From Nocardiopsis endophytica (lineage in GTDB: Bacteria; Actinomycetota; Actinomycetes; Streptosporangiales; Streptosporangiaceae): 64,000 bases of DNA. Position 1 is the stretch's first letter. The number at the start of each line of letters is the position of its first letter. The translations under genes were made by a program, and so were the position numbers. The notes under the pieces are model-generated. The model ran no database searches. It was not told the DNA's origin and saw only the letters and a program-made list of their open reading frames with translations. The stretch lies in assembly GCF_027706725.1 (NCBI RefSeq), contig NZ_JAQFWQ010000017.1, positions 1 to 64,000 of the forward strand, in the 5' to 3' direction. Of the stretch, positions 25,354 to 34,129 are shown in pieces.

Positions 25354-26796
25354 CTAATCGCCGAGGCCCCTGTACACCCGGACCGGACTCGCCGGGAGGT
25401 CGTCGGTGTCCTCCACCCGCGGAGCCCCCACGACCACGTCGTCGGCGCCGTCCCCGTCGGTGTCGAGCAGGCGCAGCAGGGCGCGCGGCGTGTCGGCGTA
25501 CTCGTCCCAGTACTCGTCCTCAGGAGGCGGCGACGACGTGGGGTATTGGTCGGCGTCCTCGGGGCGCAGCAAGCACGCTCCCTCACCGGTCAGCCCGTCG
25601 GGGCCTCCCGGCAGGAGGACGACGTCCCCCTTGTCGACGGGGGTTCCGGCCGTGACGGAGCGGTACACACCGGCGGCCACGTCGGCGTACCCGTCGCCGT
25701 TGACGTCCCCGGCGGCCAGGACGCGGCCGAAGTAGTCCCCGTCTTCGGCCTCGCGGGGCAGGCCCGCCGAGTCCAGGGTGAATCCGGCCGCTTCCTCTCC
25801 CAAGGAGTCGGGGCCGCCGGGGAACACGCTGATCCTGCCCGGTGTCCAGGGCCCCTCCTCGGCCGTGCCCCCGGTCTCGTGGACCACCAGGTCGCCGTAG
25901 CCGTCGCCGTCCACGTCGGCCACGACCCCCGCGTCGGCCGCGGCCGCGTTGCCGGCGCTCTCGAAGCCGTCCCCGGTCGATGCCCGTACGACGGTCGCAT
26001 AGGCCATCTCCTCGAAGGCGCCCATGGCGAACACGTCGTCACGGCCGTCCCCGTTCACATCGCCGGTGAAGAACTCGTTCTCCCCGGCGCCGAGGCCGAT
26101 CCCGTCCTCCCCCTCCCCCGCGTCGGCGGAGCGGTCGTAGGAACCGTCCCGCTCGAACGGCCCGTAGAGGATGTGCGGGGCGCCGCCTTCCCCGCCGACG
26201 AGCAGGTCGGAGGTACCGTCGCCGTCGAAGTCCCCGACCGCCTCCAGGGACGGCCGGCCGTCGCGCTGCCAATCGGCGACCGTGCCGCCGTCCGTCCCGC
26301 CCCAGAGGATCAGGATCGTCTTGGAGGTCCGATCCGCGTCCTCGTTCTCGGGCCCGGCGTTGAGGACGACGTCGGTGTGGCCGTCGCCATCGAAGTCGCC
26401 CAGACGGAGGCCGTCCCCGAACCCGGCTCCGGCCACCGGGGAGCCGGGCACCCCGCCCTCCCCCGGGACGACGGCCTGTGCGCGCGTGCCGTCGGGACCG
26501 TCCGCACCGCCGGGGACGACGAGGAGGCTCCCCTCACGCTCTGCTTCCCCTCCCGACTCGTAGGGGCCGAGGTGCGGGACCACCAGGTCCTCGAAAGCGT
26601 CCCCGTCGACGTTCTGGACGGTCCGGCCCGGGGCCCCCTCCCCCGCGGGCCCACCCGACGCGGACACGGATCCGCCGCACAGCTCCCCGGGATCGTCCGG
26701 CCGGTCGATGCCACAGCCGGTGGCCAGGAGGACGAGCGGGAGGACCATAAGGGAGCGGGCCGTCATCGTGAGGGGACGGTGGGGCAGGGCGATCAT
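25354..26796 (-). CDS. FG-GAP repeat lipoprotein, tandem paralogue
   Basis: This 480-residue paralogue of the protein at 23775-25313 has the same layout: lipobox LATGC, then FG-GAP blades (DGDAFEDLVV, DFDGDGHTDV, DFDGDGTSDLLVG, DVNGDGRDDVF, DVDGDGYGDLVV, DVNGDGYADVAAGV, DTDGDGADDVVVG). The stretch GGPDGLTGEGACLLRP is shared by both, and the DNA there is nearly identical, suggesting recent duplication or gene conversion. The start at ATG 26796 or 26766 is undecided. Neither has a ribosome site, and both give an acceptable signal peptide. Confidence 0.83.
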   Translation of the reverse strand: MIALPHRPLTMTARSLMVLPLVLLATGCGIDRPDDPGELCGGSVSASGGPAGEGAPGRTVQNVDGDAFEDLVVPHLGPYESGGEAEREGSLLVVPGGADGPDGTRAQAVVPGEGGVPGSPVAGAGFGDGLRLGDFDGDGHTDVVLNAGPENEDADRTSKTILILWGGTDGGTVADWQRDGRPSLEAVGDFDGDGTSDLLVGGEGGAPHILYGPFERDGSYDRSADAGEGEDGIGLGAGENEFFTGDVNGDGRDDVFAMGAFEEMAYATVVRASTGDGFESAGNAAAADAGVVADVDGDGYGDLVVHETGGTAEEGPWTPGRISVFPGGPDSLGEEAAGFTLDSAGLPREAEDGDYFGRVLAAGDVNGDGYADVAAGVYRSVTAGTPVDKGDVVLLPGGPDGLTGEGACLLRPEDADQYPTSSPPPEDEYWDEYADTPRALLRLLDTDGDGADDVVVGAPRVEDTDDLPASPVRVYRGLGD

Positions 26797-26850
26797 GCTG
26801 GGGAAGACGTCAGGACCGGCGGCCCAGTTGTCCGATGCCCTGAGGAGTCG

Positions 26851-27267
26851 TCAATCCGTGACATCTCCGTCGACGTAGGTCCACCGCCCCTCATGGCGGG
26901 TGAACCGGCTGTTCTCATGCAGGGCGCCGGTCGAGCCGCCAAGGCGGTAGGAGGCCCTGAACTCGACCGTGCCGTCGGTGTGGAAGGCCGTCCCGCCGGT
27001 GGTCGACAGGATCTCCAGCCCTTCCCACTCCATGGCGGGATCGAGGTCCAGCCTCCGGGGGCGGGTCGTCGGGTGCCAGCTCCGCTTCAGGTAGGCGGTG
27101 TCCTCGAAGACGAATGCGGTGTACCTGGACCGCATGAGCTGCTCGGCGGTGGAGGCGGAGCGCCGTCCCCGGTGCAGCGGGGCGCAGCAGTCGGCATAGG
27201 GCGCCCCCGTCCCGCACGGGCAGGGCTGGTCGGGGTCGGCGGAGCCACCGGAGCGACGTTCAGGCAT
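26851..27267 (-). CDS. YchJ-family protein (UPF0225, SEC-C motif)
   Basis: This 138-residue protein has an N-terminal SEC-C-type zinc motif (CPCGTG, then DCCAPLH) and an NTF2-like body (AEQLMRSRYTAFV, YLKRSWHP, GTVEFRASYR). YchJ proteins are conserved and of unknown function. Its zinc motif resembles that of SecA. It appears monocistronic, between the FG-GAP pair and the BCCT gene. Confidence 0.88.
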   Translation of the reverse strand: MPERRSGGSADPDQPCPCGTGAPYADCCAPLHRGRRSASTAEQLMRSRYTAFVFEDTAYLKRSWHPTTRPRRLDLDPAMEWEGLEILSTTGGTAFHTDGTVEFRASYRLGGSTGALHENSRFTRHEGRWTYVDGDVTD

Positions 27268-27324
27268 GCCCCCATTGTTCCGCGAGCCGCATGGTGAGCG
27301 CGCCGCGGCCGGCCGACCCCGGGA

Positions 27325-29487
27325 TCAGTGTTCGTCGTCGCCCTCCACGTACACCTCGGCGGTGCCCGGGCCGTGGTCGGGCAGGGCCGAGCCCGCCGCC
27401 GCCTCGCGGTGCAGGCGCAGGAACTCCAGGTGCCGCTCGTACTCGTCGAGGATGTTGCCGATGAGCTGCTGCTTGCTGTAGCCCATCACGTCGTATCCCT
27501 GGCTGCCCTCGGTGAGGCGCACCTCGAACCGCACGTAGGTGTCCTGCGTGGTCAGCGAGCGCATGGCGAAGGCCGGGGTGGGCATCTCGATCGGCCACAC
27601 CTGGTAGCCGAACTCCTCCTCGGCGCCCATGGGCGCGCGCAGCTCCAGGTGCGGGATGCCGGTCGCCTCGTCGACCCCTTCGGTGATCGAGGCCTCCGCC
27701 CCCTGCTCGCGCAGCTCCTCGGCGACGTCCTGGAAGGCGGGGCGGCACACCTCCTCGACGAAGCGGGCCGCCGCCCGCCGACCGGGGAAGCTCGTCACCC
27801 GCGCCAGGCGCTGGCGCCAGTTGCGGTCGGCGCCCCGGCGGTCGATCTCGGTGCGGGTGGACAGCGAGGAGGTCAGCGTGGTGCGGAAGGCGTCCACCCG
27901 GAACTGCTCGACCCGCAGCGCCCGGTACAGGCCCCAAATGACCAGCAGCATCACGAACGAGAACGGCAGGCCCATGATGATGGTCGCGCTGGTCAGCGCG
28001 TCCACACCGCCGACGATGAGCATGGCCAGGGTGAGCAGGCCGGTCACCGCCGCCCAGAAGATGCGCAGCCAGGCCGGTGCGTCGGTGATCGGCGTGGGCA
28101 GGTGGGAGCTGAGGTTGGCGGTGACCAGCGCGCCGGAGTCGGCGGAGGTCACGTACAGCAGCAGCCCGACGATGGTGGCGAGCCCGGCGCTGAAGGTGAA
28201 GCCCGGGTACTGCTCCAGCAGGGTGTAGAAGCCCTGCTCCGGCGTGTTCATGGCGACCTCGCCGAACTCGGCGTCGCCGCCCATCACGATGCTCAGGGCG
28301 CTGTTGCCGAAGATCGACAGGAAGGTCAGCGTGTACAGCAGCGGGATGACCAGCGTCGCGGCGACGAACTGCCGGATGGTGCGCCCGCGCGAGATGCGCG
28401 CCAGGAACATGCCGACGAACGGCGCCCAGGCGATCCACCAGGCCCAGAAGAACAGGGTCCAGGTGTTGAGCCAGTCGACGGGCGGGTCGTAGGCGAAGGT
28501 GTTGAGCGTGATGCCGGGCAGGCGGCTGACGTAGTCGCCGATGTTCAGGATGAGGGTGTTGAGCAGCCAGATCGGCCTGCCGGCGAACATCACGTACAGC
28601 ATCAGCACGATGGCGAGCAGGACGTTGAGCTCGGACAGGCGCCGGATGCCCTTGTCCACGCCGGCCACGGCCGAGACGGTGGCCACGGCCACGGCCACGA
28701 CGATCAGCGCGGTCTGGCCCGCCACGCCCTCGGGCACCCCGAACAGGGCGCTGAGGCCGTAGTTGAGCTGCACCACGCCGATCCCCAGCGACACCGAGAT
28801 GCCGAAGACCGTGCCGATGATGGCGGCCAGGTCCACGGCGTCGCCGACGCGCCCGTGGACGCGCTTGCCGATCAGGGGGTACAGGGCCGAGCGGATGGCC
28901 AGCGGGAGGCGGTAGCGGAAGGCGAAGTAGCCCAGCGCCATGCCCATCAGGGCGTACATCGCCCAGCCGGTCACACCGTAGTGGAACAGGGACCACACGA
29001 GGGCCTGCCGGGCGGCCTCGACCGTCTCGGGGTCGCCCTCGGGCGGCGCCAGGTAGTGGGTGACGGGGCCCGAGACCGAGAAGAACAGCAGGTCGATGCC
29101 GATCCCGGCGGCGAACAGCATGGCGGCCCAGGCGAACACCCCGTAGTCGGGGGTGGAGTGCTGCGGGCCGAGCTTGACCCCGCCGTACCGGGAGACCGCC
29201 ACGAACACCACGAACAGCAGGTAGACGGTGGCGACGAGGAAGTAGTACCAGCCGAACCCCGAGGAGATCCAGCCGACGACCGCCCCGATGACGGCCTCGG
29301 CGTTCTTCGGCGCGATGATCGCCCAAACCGAGATCACCAGGATCAGCACGGACGACCCGACGAACACCGTCTTCTTGAGGCGCACCGGCCCGTGCCCGTC
29401 CCCGTCCTCGGGGGACGGCGCCCCCGCTTCCGCCTCTCCTCCGATGGATGACAGCGCTCTCACCTCTCCTGCCCACGGTGCCGACAC
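27325..29487 (-). CDS. BCCT-family transporter, BetT-like, with long cytoplasmic C-terminus
   Basis: This transporter of about 720 residues has 12 predicted membrane helices (residues 37-530) and a C-terminal cytoplasmic domain of about 190 residues of the kind used for osmosensing in BetT. The BCCT signature is plain (NTWTLFFWAWWIAWAPF, then GMFLARISRGRT). The expected substrate is choline or another quaternary amine, driven by protons or sodium. The start is uncertain. GTG 29487 gives the full frame, while GTG 29463 sits two bases after AGGAGAG. No bet dehydrogenase genes are adjacent. Confidence 0.88.
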   Translation of the reverse strand: MSAPWAGEVRALSSIGGEAEAGAPSPEDGDGHGPVRLKKTVFVGSSVLILVISVWAIIAPKNAEAVIGAVVGWISSGFGWYYFLVATVYLLFVVFVAVSRYGGVKLGPQHSTPDYGVFAWAAMLFAAGIGIDLLFFSVSGPVTHYLAPPEGDPETVEAARQALVWSLFHYGVTGWAMYALMGMALGYFAFRYRLPLAIRSALYPLIGKRVHGRVGDAVDLAAIIGTVFGISVSLGIGVVQLNYGLSALFGVPEGVAGQTALIVVAVAVATVSAVAGVDKGIRRLSELNVLLAIVLMLYVMFAGRPIWLLNTLILNIGDYVSRLPGITLNTFAYDPPVDWLNTWTLFFWAWWIAWAPFVGMFLARISRGRTIRQFVAATLVIPLLYTLTFLSIFGNSALSIVMGGDAEFGEVAMNTPEQGFYTLLEQYPGFTFSAGLATIVGLLLYVTSADSGALVTANLSSHLPTPITDAPAWLRIFWAAVTGLLTLAMLIVGGVDALTSATIIMGLPFSFVMLLVIWGLYRALRVEQFRVDAFRTTLTSSLSTRTEIDRRGADRNWRQRLARVTSFPGRRAAARFVEEVCRPAFQDVAEELREQGAEASITEGVDEATGIPHLELRAPMGAEEEFGYQVWPIEMPTPAFAMRSLTTQDTYVRFEVRLTEGSQGYDVMGYSKQQLIGNILDEYERHLEFLRLHREAAAGSALPDHGPGTAEVYVEGDDEH

Positions 29488-29704
29488 CGGACGACTGCGG
29501 AGGACCCCGCAAGGACGGCCCCGTACCCTCCTGAGATTCCGGAGAACACCTGCACAGGGCCGGTCCGGGCACTATCCTTCCCCGATCCGCCCCCGCCTCC
29601 CCTGTAAACCCCGCCCCTCGGCGCGCCGCGGGCCGGAGAACGGCCGCCGGAGGGCGGCGTACCGCGATCCGCACTCTGTCCCGACGGCCGCGCAGAGGCC
29701 GCGT

Positions 29705-32700
29705 TCAGCCTGCGTCCGAGAGGATCTCCATCGCGACCGCGTCCGGCTCGGCCCAGCACCGCCATGCGGGGACTCGCACCGTGCGGACCCCCGACACCTC
29801 CTGGAAGAGGGCCGCCCGGCCGAGGATCCGCTCGAGCGCCGCCTCCGAACCGGGCTGCGCGGGATCTCCGATCCCCGCCCCGTCGACGATCACGGCGACC
29901 TCGCCCCGGCTCCCCGAGACGAGGAGGTCACAGGAGTAGCCATTGACGACCGGCCCCGCCTCCGGGCTGCCTCCGCCGTCCGTCAGCGCCTCGAAGAGCC
30001 GGTTGCGCGCCTCGTCGGGGGCATCCTCCTCCGCCGGTGAGAGCGCGTGGGCCGCCAGGTCGGCGAGCAGCCCTCCCTGCTCCGACCAGTACGCCCGGTC
30101 TCCGACCACGTAGAGGCGCGAGCGCGCTCGGGTGACCGCCACGTTCCACAGGTTCTGCTGCCTGACGGCCCACCGGCCCGCACCGCGTTCGACCCCGGTC
30201 GCGGCCGTCGGGGACACCACCATGACGTCCCGTTCTCCGCCCTGGAAGGTGTGCACGGTCCCGACCCGGATGCGTTCCCCCGCCTTGCCTCCGAGGAGCC
30301 GCTCGAGCTCCCTCTTCTGCGCCGCGAAGGGGGTGACCACACCGATGTCCGCATCGGCCGGAAGGTCCGTCCACAATTCGCGCAGCAGACCGAGGACCTC
30401 CTGCGCCTCGTCGGGGTTGCGGCAGGACCCTCCCTCCGGCCTTTCCGGTAGCCCCTTGACGTCGACCCAGGTGACGGCCCGGTCGGCGGGCGCGGCGAGC
30501 CCTGTGGTGCGGGTGCGCACCGCGAGCCTGTTCCCGTAGAAGCGCCTGTTCACCGGAACGACGATGTCGGGGTGGCAGCGGTAGTGCTCGTCCAGCCAGA
30601 GCACGTCGCGCCCGGCGCGCGCCAGGGCCGAGGCCGCCGCGTGGTAGGCGGAAGAGCGCGTGTAGACGAGCGACCGCTCATCGAGCCAGTCCTCGTCCAG
30701 CCCGGACGCCGCCTGGATACGCCGGTCCTCGGACGCGTCCAGCGAGTTCACCGGCTGGAGCTGGTGCGGGTCGCCGATGATGAGCGCCCTCTTGGCCCGG
30801 AAGAGCAGCGGGATCAGGTCGGCGATGGTGCACTGGCTCGCCTCGTCGATGACGACGAGGTCGAACAGGCCCTCCTTCGGCTTGAACACGCGGGCGGAGC
30901 GGGACGTGGTCGCCCAGGCGCGGACCACGCGTACGAGGCGGTCCATGCCGACCCATGTGGACCTGCGGGCCGCCAGGTTGTCCAGCCGCTCATCGAGGAT
31001 GGAGACGCCCTCGTCCCGTGCCCGGGCCACCTGCGCCACGACGTACTTCTTACCGTCGCCGCGCCGCTCCTCCCTCAATTGACGGATCCGGGCGTAGGCG
31101 TCCTCAGGCGAGGCAATGCGGTCGAGGCGGGCATGCGTGCGGCGCCATTCAGACTCGGTGTCCAGGAATGCGGCGAGCGCCTCCAATTCGGCCTCATCGC
31201 GCCCGTAGTGCAGGGAACGCCGGACGAGCCATCGGTAGAACCACCCGGTCCACCTGCGTTCCCTGGCCGCGCCGACCCGGTGGGCCCACCGGCGGACACT
31301 ATCCAAATCAGGAAAGGCGTCGTCGAGCGCGACGTCCTCCGCCACCCGCGCCCTGTCGCCCTCCCGTGTCGGCGCCAGGGCGGCCAGCCGGTGTTCCAGC
31401 GCACCGATCTCCTCGAGCGCCTCATGTCCGGCGCCGAGGCTGCGCTGGTGGAGGTCGAGCCGTTCCGCCGCGGTGCGCGCGCCGGAGGAGTCCAGACGCG
31501 CCGCCCGCAGCCTCCCGAGGATGTCGGCTTCTTTGCTCTTCTTGTCCGCATTGCCCGTACGGACGATCAGATCGGCCCCGGGGAGCAGGCGATTGGCGCG
31601 ATCGACGACCTCGTCCACCGCCGTGTTGTTGGTCGAGGCCACCAGGACGGACTCGCCGCCGGCGACCGCGGTGGTGACCACCGCCGTGATGAGCTCGCTC
31701 TTCCCTGTGCCCGGAGCGCCCGTGGCGACCGTCAGGGTCTCGCGCATCGACGATTCCTGGATCCGCTCCTGCGCGGAGTTGCTGAGGCCGGTGATGACGG
31801 GGCGCTGGCCTCCGGCGCGTCGGGCGTCCCCGCAGACCGCCGGATCGGCGAGCGCTGCCAGGGCCGTAGACGCGATGCGCTCGGTCTTCAGCCCGCTGCC
31901 TGAACGGTGGTCGAGATCGGCCGACAATTGTCCGACCGCGGAGGCGGCAGGGTCGGCCGCATAGAGCATCGCCGCGTTCCGGGCCCCGCTGGTAAGTGGG
32001 CGACCGGTTTCCAATCGCTCCTCGAGTCTCCCGGGGACCAAATTCTGGACCTGCCGCAGCCCAAGGCGCCCACACAGTGCGCGCACCTTGTCCGCCAGGC
32101 CGGCCACGCCCTGCCCCGCCCAGTCCGCCTCGAACCAGGCCAATAGCTCTTCGATCTCCTCCTCGCCGAGATCCGCGGCGCTGAGCAGGACTTCCTGGTT
32201 GAGCTCGGGATCGCCGACAGGGACGAGCGCGCCGACGCCGCCTCGCCCGCCGTCCTCGCGCACCTCGACGTCCATCACGAGCAGCGGTGCGACTTTGGAA
32301 CCGGTCCTCCCCTTCTTCTTCCCATGGACCGGGGTGAAGAGCACGGCCGGGTAGCCGTAGCGCAGGGATTGCCCCTCCCGGCGGGCACCGTCGGCGATGC
32401 GCGCGGGATCACCGGTCAGTTCGACCTGCTCGCTTTCTCCGCTCAGGAGGAGTTCGCGCCCCGTCCCCACGACCGCGTACAGGGCCGACCCGAGATCGGG
32501 GAGCTGCTGGAGGACACTCTGCCTGTCGAGGCAGGAGCGGTAGTAGTCGAAGAGGGCCGCCCATTGGCGGGTGTCCCAGGGGCGCTCGGCGCCACCGCGA
32601 TCGGGTTCGTGCACCGCCCCTCCGCCCGCATGGCCGTTGGCGGCTCCGACCCCGTCCCGGCCCGCTCCCGCCTCCTCTGCCTCCGGCGGCGCCGGATCAC

Positions 32701-33466
32701 CCAACGCCACCCCGGTCGCCGCTCCTGCGTGCCGGGACAGCTTCAGGCGTCCGCTCGCACCGAGGTTGAAGTGGGTGACCCGTTGGCGCCCCTGTCCGTC
32801 CACCTGCCGGTGGACGTACTGGTAGAGGTCGAGCGCGTCGATCCAGCCGTCGCCGTCGGAGTCGTCGGCCGCGCCAGATAGCCCGCGGACCACGGCCGCG
32901 GTGAACGGAGAGGGGTCCGTCCCCCCGGTATTCGCTCCTTCGTAGGCGTACTCGAGGGCCCCCGATGAAGCGAGGACGTAGGTCCCGGCCGATTCCCCCG
33001 CGCCCATCTGCCGTTCGAAGTCGGGGTGCTCCTCCGCACCGGCGCCGCTCCGGGTGGCGAACCTGTCGGCGAAGGCACCGCTGTAGCAGCAGTCGAGCAG
33101 AACGACCTTGCTCGCCGCACGGGACTCCTTCAGCATGCGCTGCAACGACTCGGCGGGCAGTCCGGTGGACTCCAAGCGCTCGGAACGGGTGTCGCCGAAG
33201 GCGAAATGGAGCCGTCCCCGGGAATTGCGCAGTCCGTGCCCGGAGAAGGAGAGCACCACCAGGTCCCCGGGGCCCGCCTCCGCCAGGACGTCCTCGATGG
33301 CTTCGACCGCCTCGGCCCTGTGCGGGTCGTGGAGGGGGCGCACGCGGTCGAAGTGCCCTTGGGCCTTGAGCACCTTCTCCAACGCATCGACGTCGGCCCG
33401 GGGCGATTTCAGGTCGGAGAGCTCGCGGTAGGAGGTCGCGCCGATCAGCAGGGCCGTGCGCTTCAC
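29705..33466 (-). CDS. Caspase-SF1 helicase-nuclease fusion, predicted defence effector
   Basis: This 1253-residue protein has three parts. Residues 1-245 are a caspase-like (C14) protease with an intact dyad: His77 in FSGHG and Cys127 in DCCYSG. The middle (about 545-1130) is a UPF1/Dna2-type SF1 helicase: Walker A GAPGTGKSE (Lys589), IDEASQC (Asp874), IGDPHQLQP, TVHTFQGGE and NVAVTRARSR. The last 100 residues resemble the Vsr/DUF559-like nuclease domain that ends many such helicases (GYSCDLLV, VIVDGAG), with the metal-site residues only partly recognisable. It probably couples sensing of foreign nucleic acid to protease activation. GTG 33466 has GGAGGAGC upstream and overlaps the EACC1-like gene by four bases. 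Confidence 0.88.
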   Translation of the reverse strand: MKRTALLIGATSYRELSDLKSPRADVDALEKVLKAQGHFDRVRPLHDPHRAEAVEAIEDVLAEAGPGDLVVLSFSGHGLRNSRGRLHFAFGDTRSERLESTGLPAESLQRMLKESRAASKVVLLDCCYSGAFADRFATRSGAGAEEHPDFERQMGAGESAGTYVLASSGALEYAYEGANTGGTDPSPFTAAVVRGLSGAADDSDGDGWIDALDLYQYVHRQVDGQGRQRVTHFNLGASGRLKLSRHAGAATGVALGDPAPPEAEEAGAGRDGVGAANGHAGGGAVHEPDRGGAERPWDTRQWAALFDYYRSCLDRQSVLQQLPDLGSALYAVVGTGRELLLSGESEQVELTGDPARIADGARREGQSLRYGYPAVLFTPVHGKKKGRTGSKVAPLLVMDVEVREDGGRGGVGALVPVGDPELNQEVLLSAADLGEEEIEELLAWFEADWAGQGVAGLADKVRALCGRLGLRQVQNLVPGRLEERLETGRPLTSGARNAAMLYAADPAASAVGQLSADLDHRSGSGLKTERIASTALAALADPAVCGDARRAGGQRPVITGLSNSAQERIQESSMRETLTVATGAPGTGKSELITAVVTTAVAGGESVLVASTNNTAVDEVVDRANRLLPGADLIVRTGNADKKSKEADILGRLRAARLDSSGARTAAERLDLHQRSLGAGHEALEEIGALEHRLAALAPTREGDRARVAEDVALDDAFPDLDSVRRWAHRVGAARERRWTGWFYRWLVRRSLHYGRDEAELEALAAFLDTESEWRRTHARLDRIASPEDAYARIRQLREERRGDGKKYVVAQVARARDEGVSILDERLDNLAARRSTWVGMDRLVRVVRAWATTSRSARVFKPKEGLFDLVVIDEASQCTIADLIPLLFRAKRALIIGDPHQLQPVNSLDASEDRRIQAASGLDEDWLDERSLVYTRSSAYHAAASALARAGRDVLWLDEHYRCHPDIVVPVNRRFYGNRLAVRTRTTGLAAPADRAVTWVDVKGLPERPEGGSCRNPDEAQEVLGLLRELWTDLPADADIGVVTPFAAQKRELERLLGGKAGERIRVGTVHTFQGGERDVMVVSPTAATGVERGAGRWAVRQQNLWNVAVTRARSRLYVVGDRAYWSEQGGLLADLAAHALSPAEEDAPDEARNRLFEALTDGGGSPEAGPVVNGYSCDLLVSGSRGEVAVIVDGAGIGDPAQPGSEAALERILGRAALFQEVSGVRTVRVPAWRCWAEPDAVAMEILSDAG

Positions 33467-33954
33467 CGCTCCTCCCCGGCGGCCTCCGGTCCGTCGGCAC
33501 CGGAAGCGTCTTCGGCTTCCGCGCCGTCCCGGCCCTCCACGGGACCGTCGCCTTCCCGAGGCCGCTCCGTCCGGGACCCGGTGTCCAAGCGGGCCAACGA
33601 GGACACCATGCGCTCGATCTCCTCGGGCCGCGTATGCCCCTGCACGGTCAGCCTGGTCGCACCGTTCTCGATGGTCACCGACTTCTGGGCCCGGGTTCGG
33701 AGCCATTCCTGGACGACCGCGGCGATGTGCGGAGCGGCCTGCCGAACCGCGACTCCGGCCATGATGATCGCGCCGCCGACCACCGCCAGGTCTCCGGCAC
33801 GGGCCCTCTCGGAGACGGCACGGGGCGCCGTATCGAGACCGACCCGCTCGGCGTCGACCCCCTCCAGGAGTTCGAGCAGGTCACGGGTGTGCTCATCGGC
33901 CTCTTCGGGGGTGGTGTCCTCTCGGAACCCGATCCTGATCCGCAGGTCGGTCAC
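33463..33954 (-). CDS. EACC1-like effector-associated protein
   Basis: This 163-residue protein has a short beta-rich N-terminus (LRIRIGFRE), a helical hydrophobic middle (GDLAVVGGAIIMAGVAV) and a VVQEWLRTRAQKSVTIE segment followed by a Glu/Gly/Asp-rich tail. This layout fits EACC1 (effector-associated constant component 1), a small partner predicted beside caspase, trypsin and CHAT effectors in actinobacterial conflict systems. The four-base overlap with the caspase-helicase gene supports a shared function. GTG 33954 has AGGGAGC upstream. The family call is from memory of the pattern, not from an alignment. Confidence 0.7.
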   Translation of the reverse strand: MTDLRIRIGFREDTTPEEADEHTRDLLELLEGVDAERVGLDTAPRAVSERARAGDLAVVGGAIIMAGVAVRQAAPHIAAVVQEWLRTRAQKSVTIENGATRLTVQGHTRPEEIERMVSSLARLDTGSRTERPREGDGPVEGRDGAEAEDASGADGPEAAGEER

Positions 33955-34129
33955 GCGCGCTCCCTACCATCGGTGCGTTTCGAGCCCGTCCGGTAACCGG
34001 ACGACCACGGTGCGAACCCGCCACATATAGCACCGGAACGATCACCGCTTTCCCGAAATCGGCACGGATGACCGGTCCCGGCCAGGGCCGACGGTCGGGC
34101 CGCCGACGCGCGTGCGTCGCCGCGCCCGC

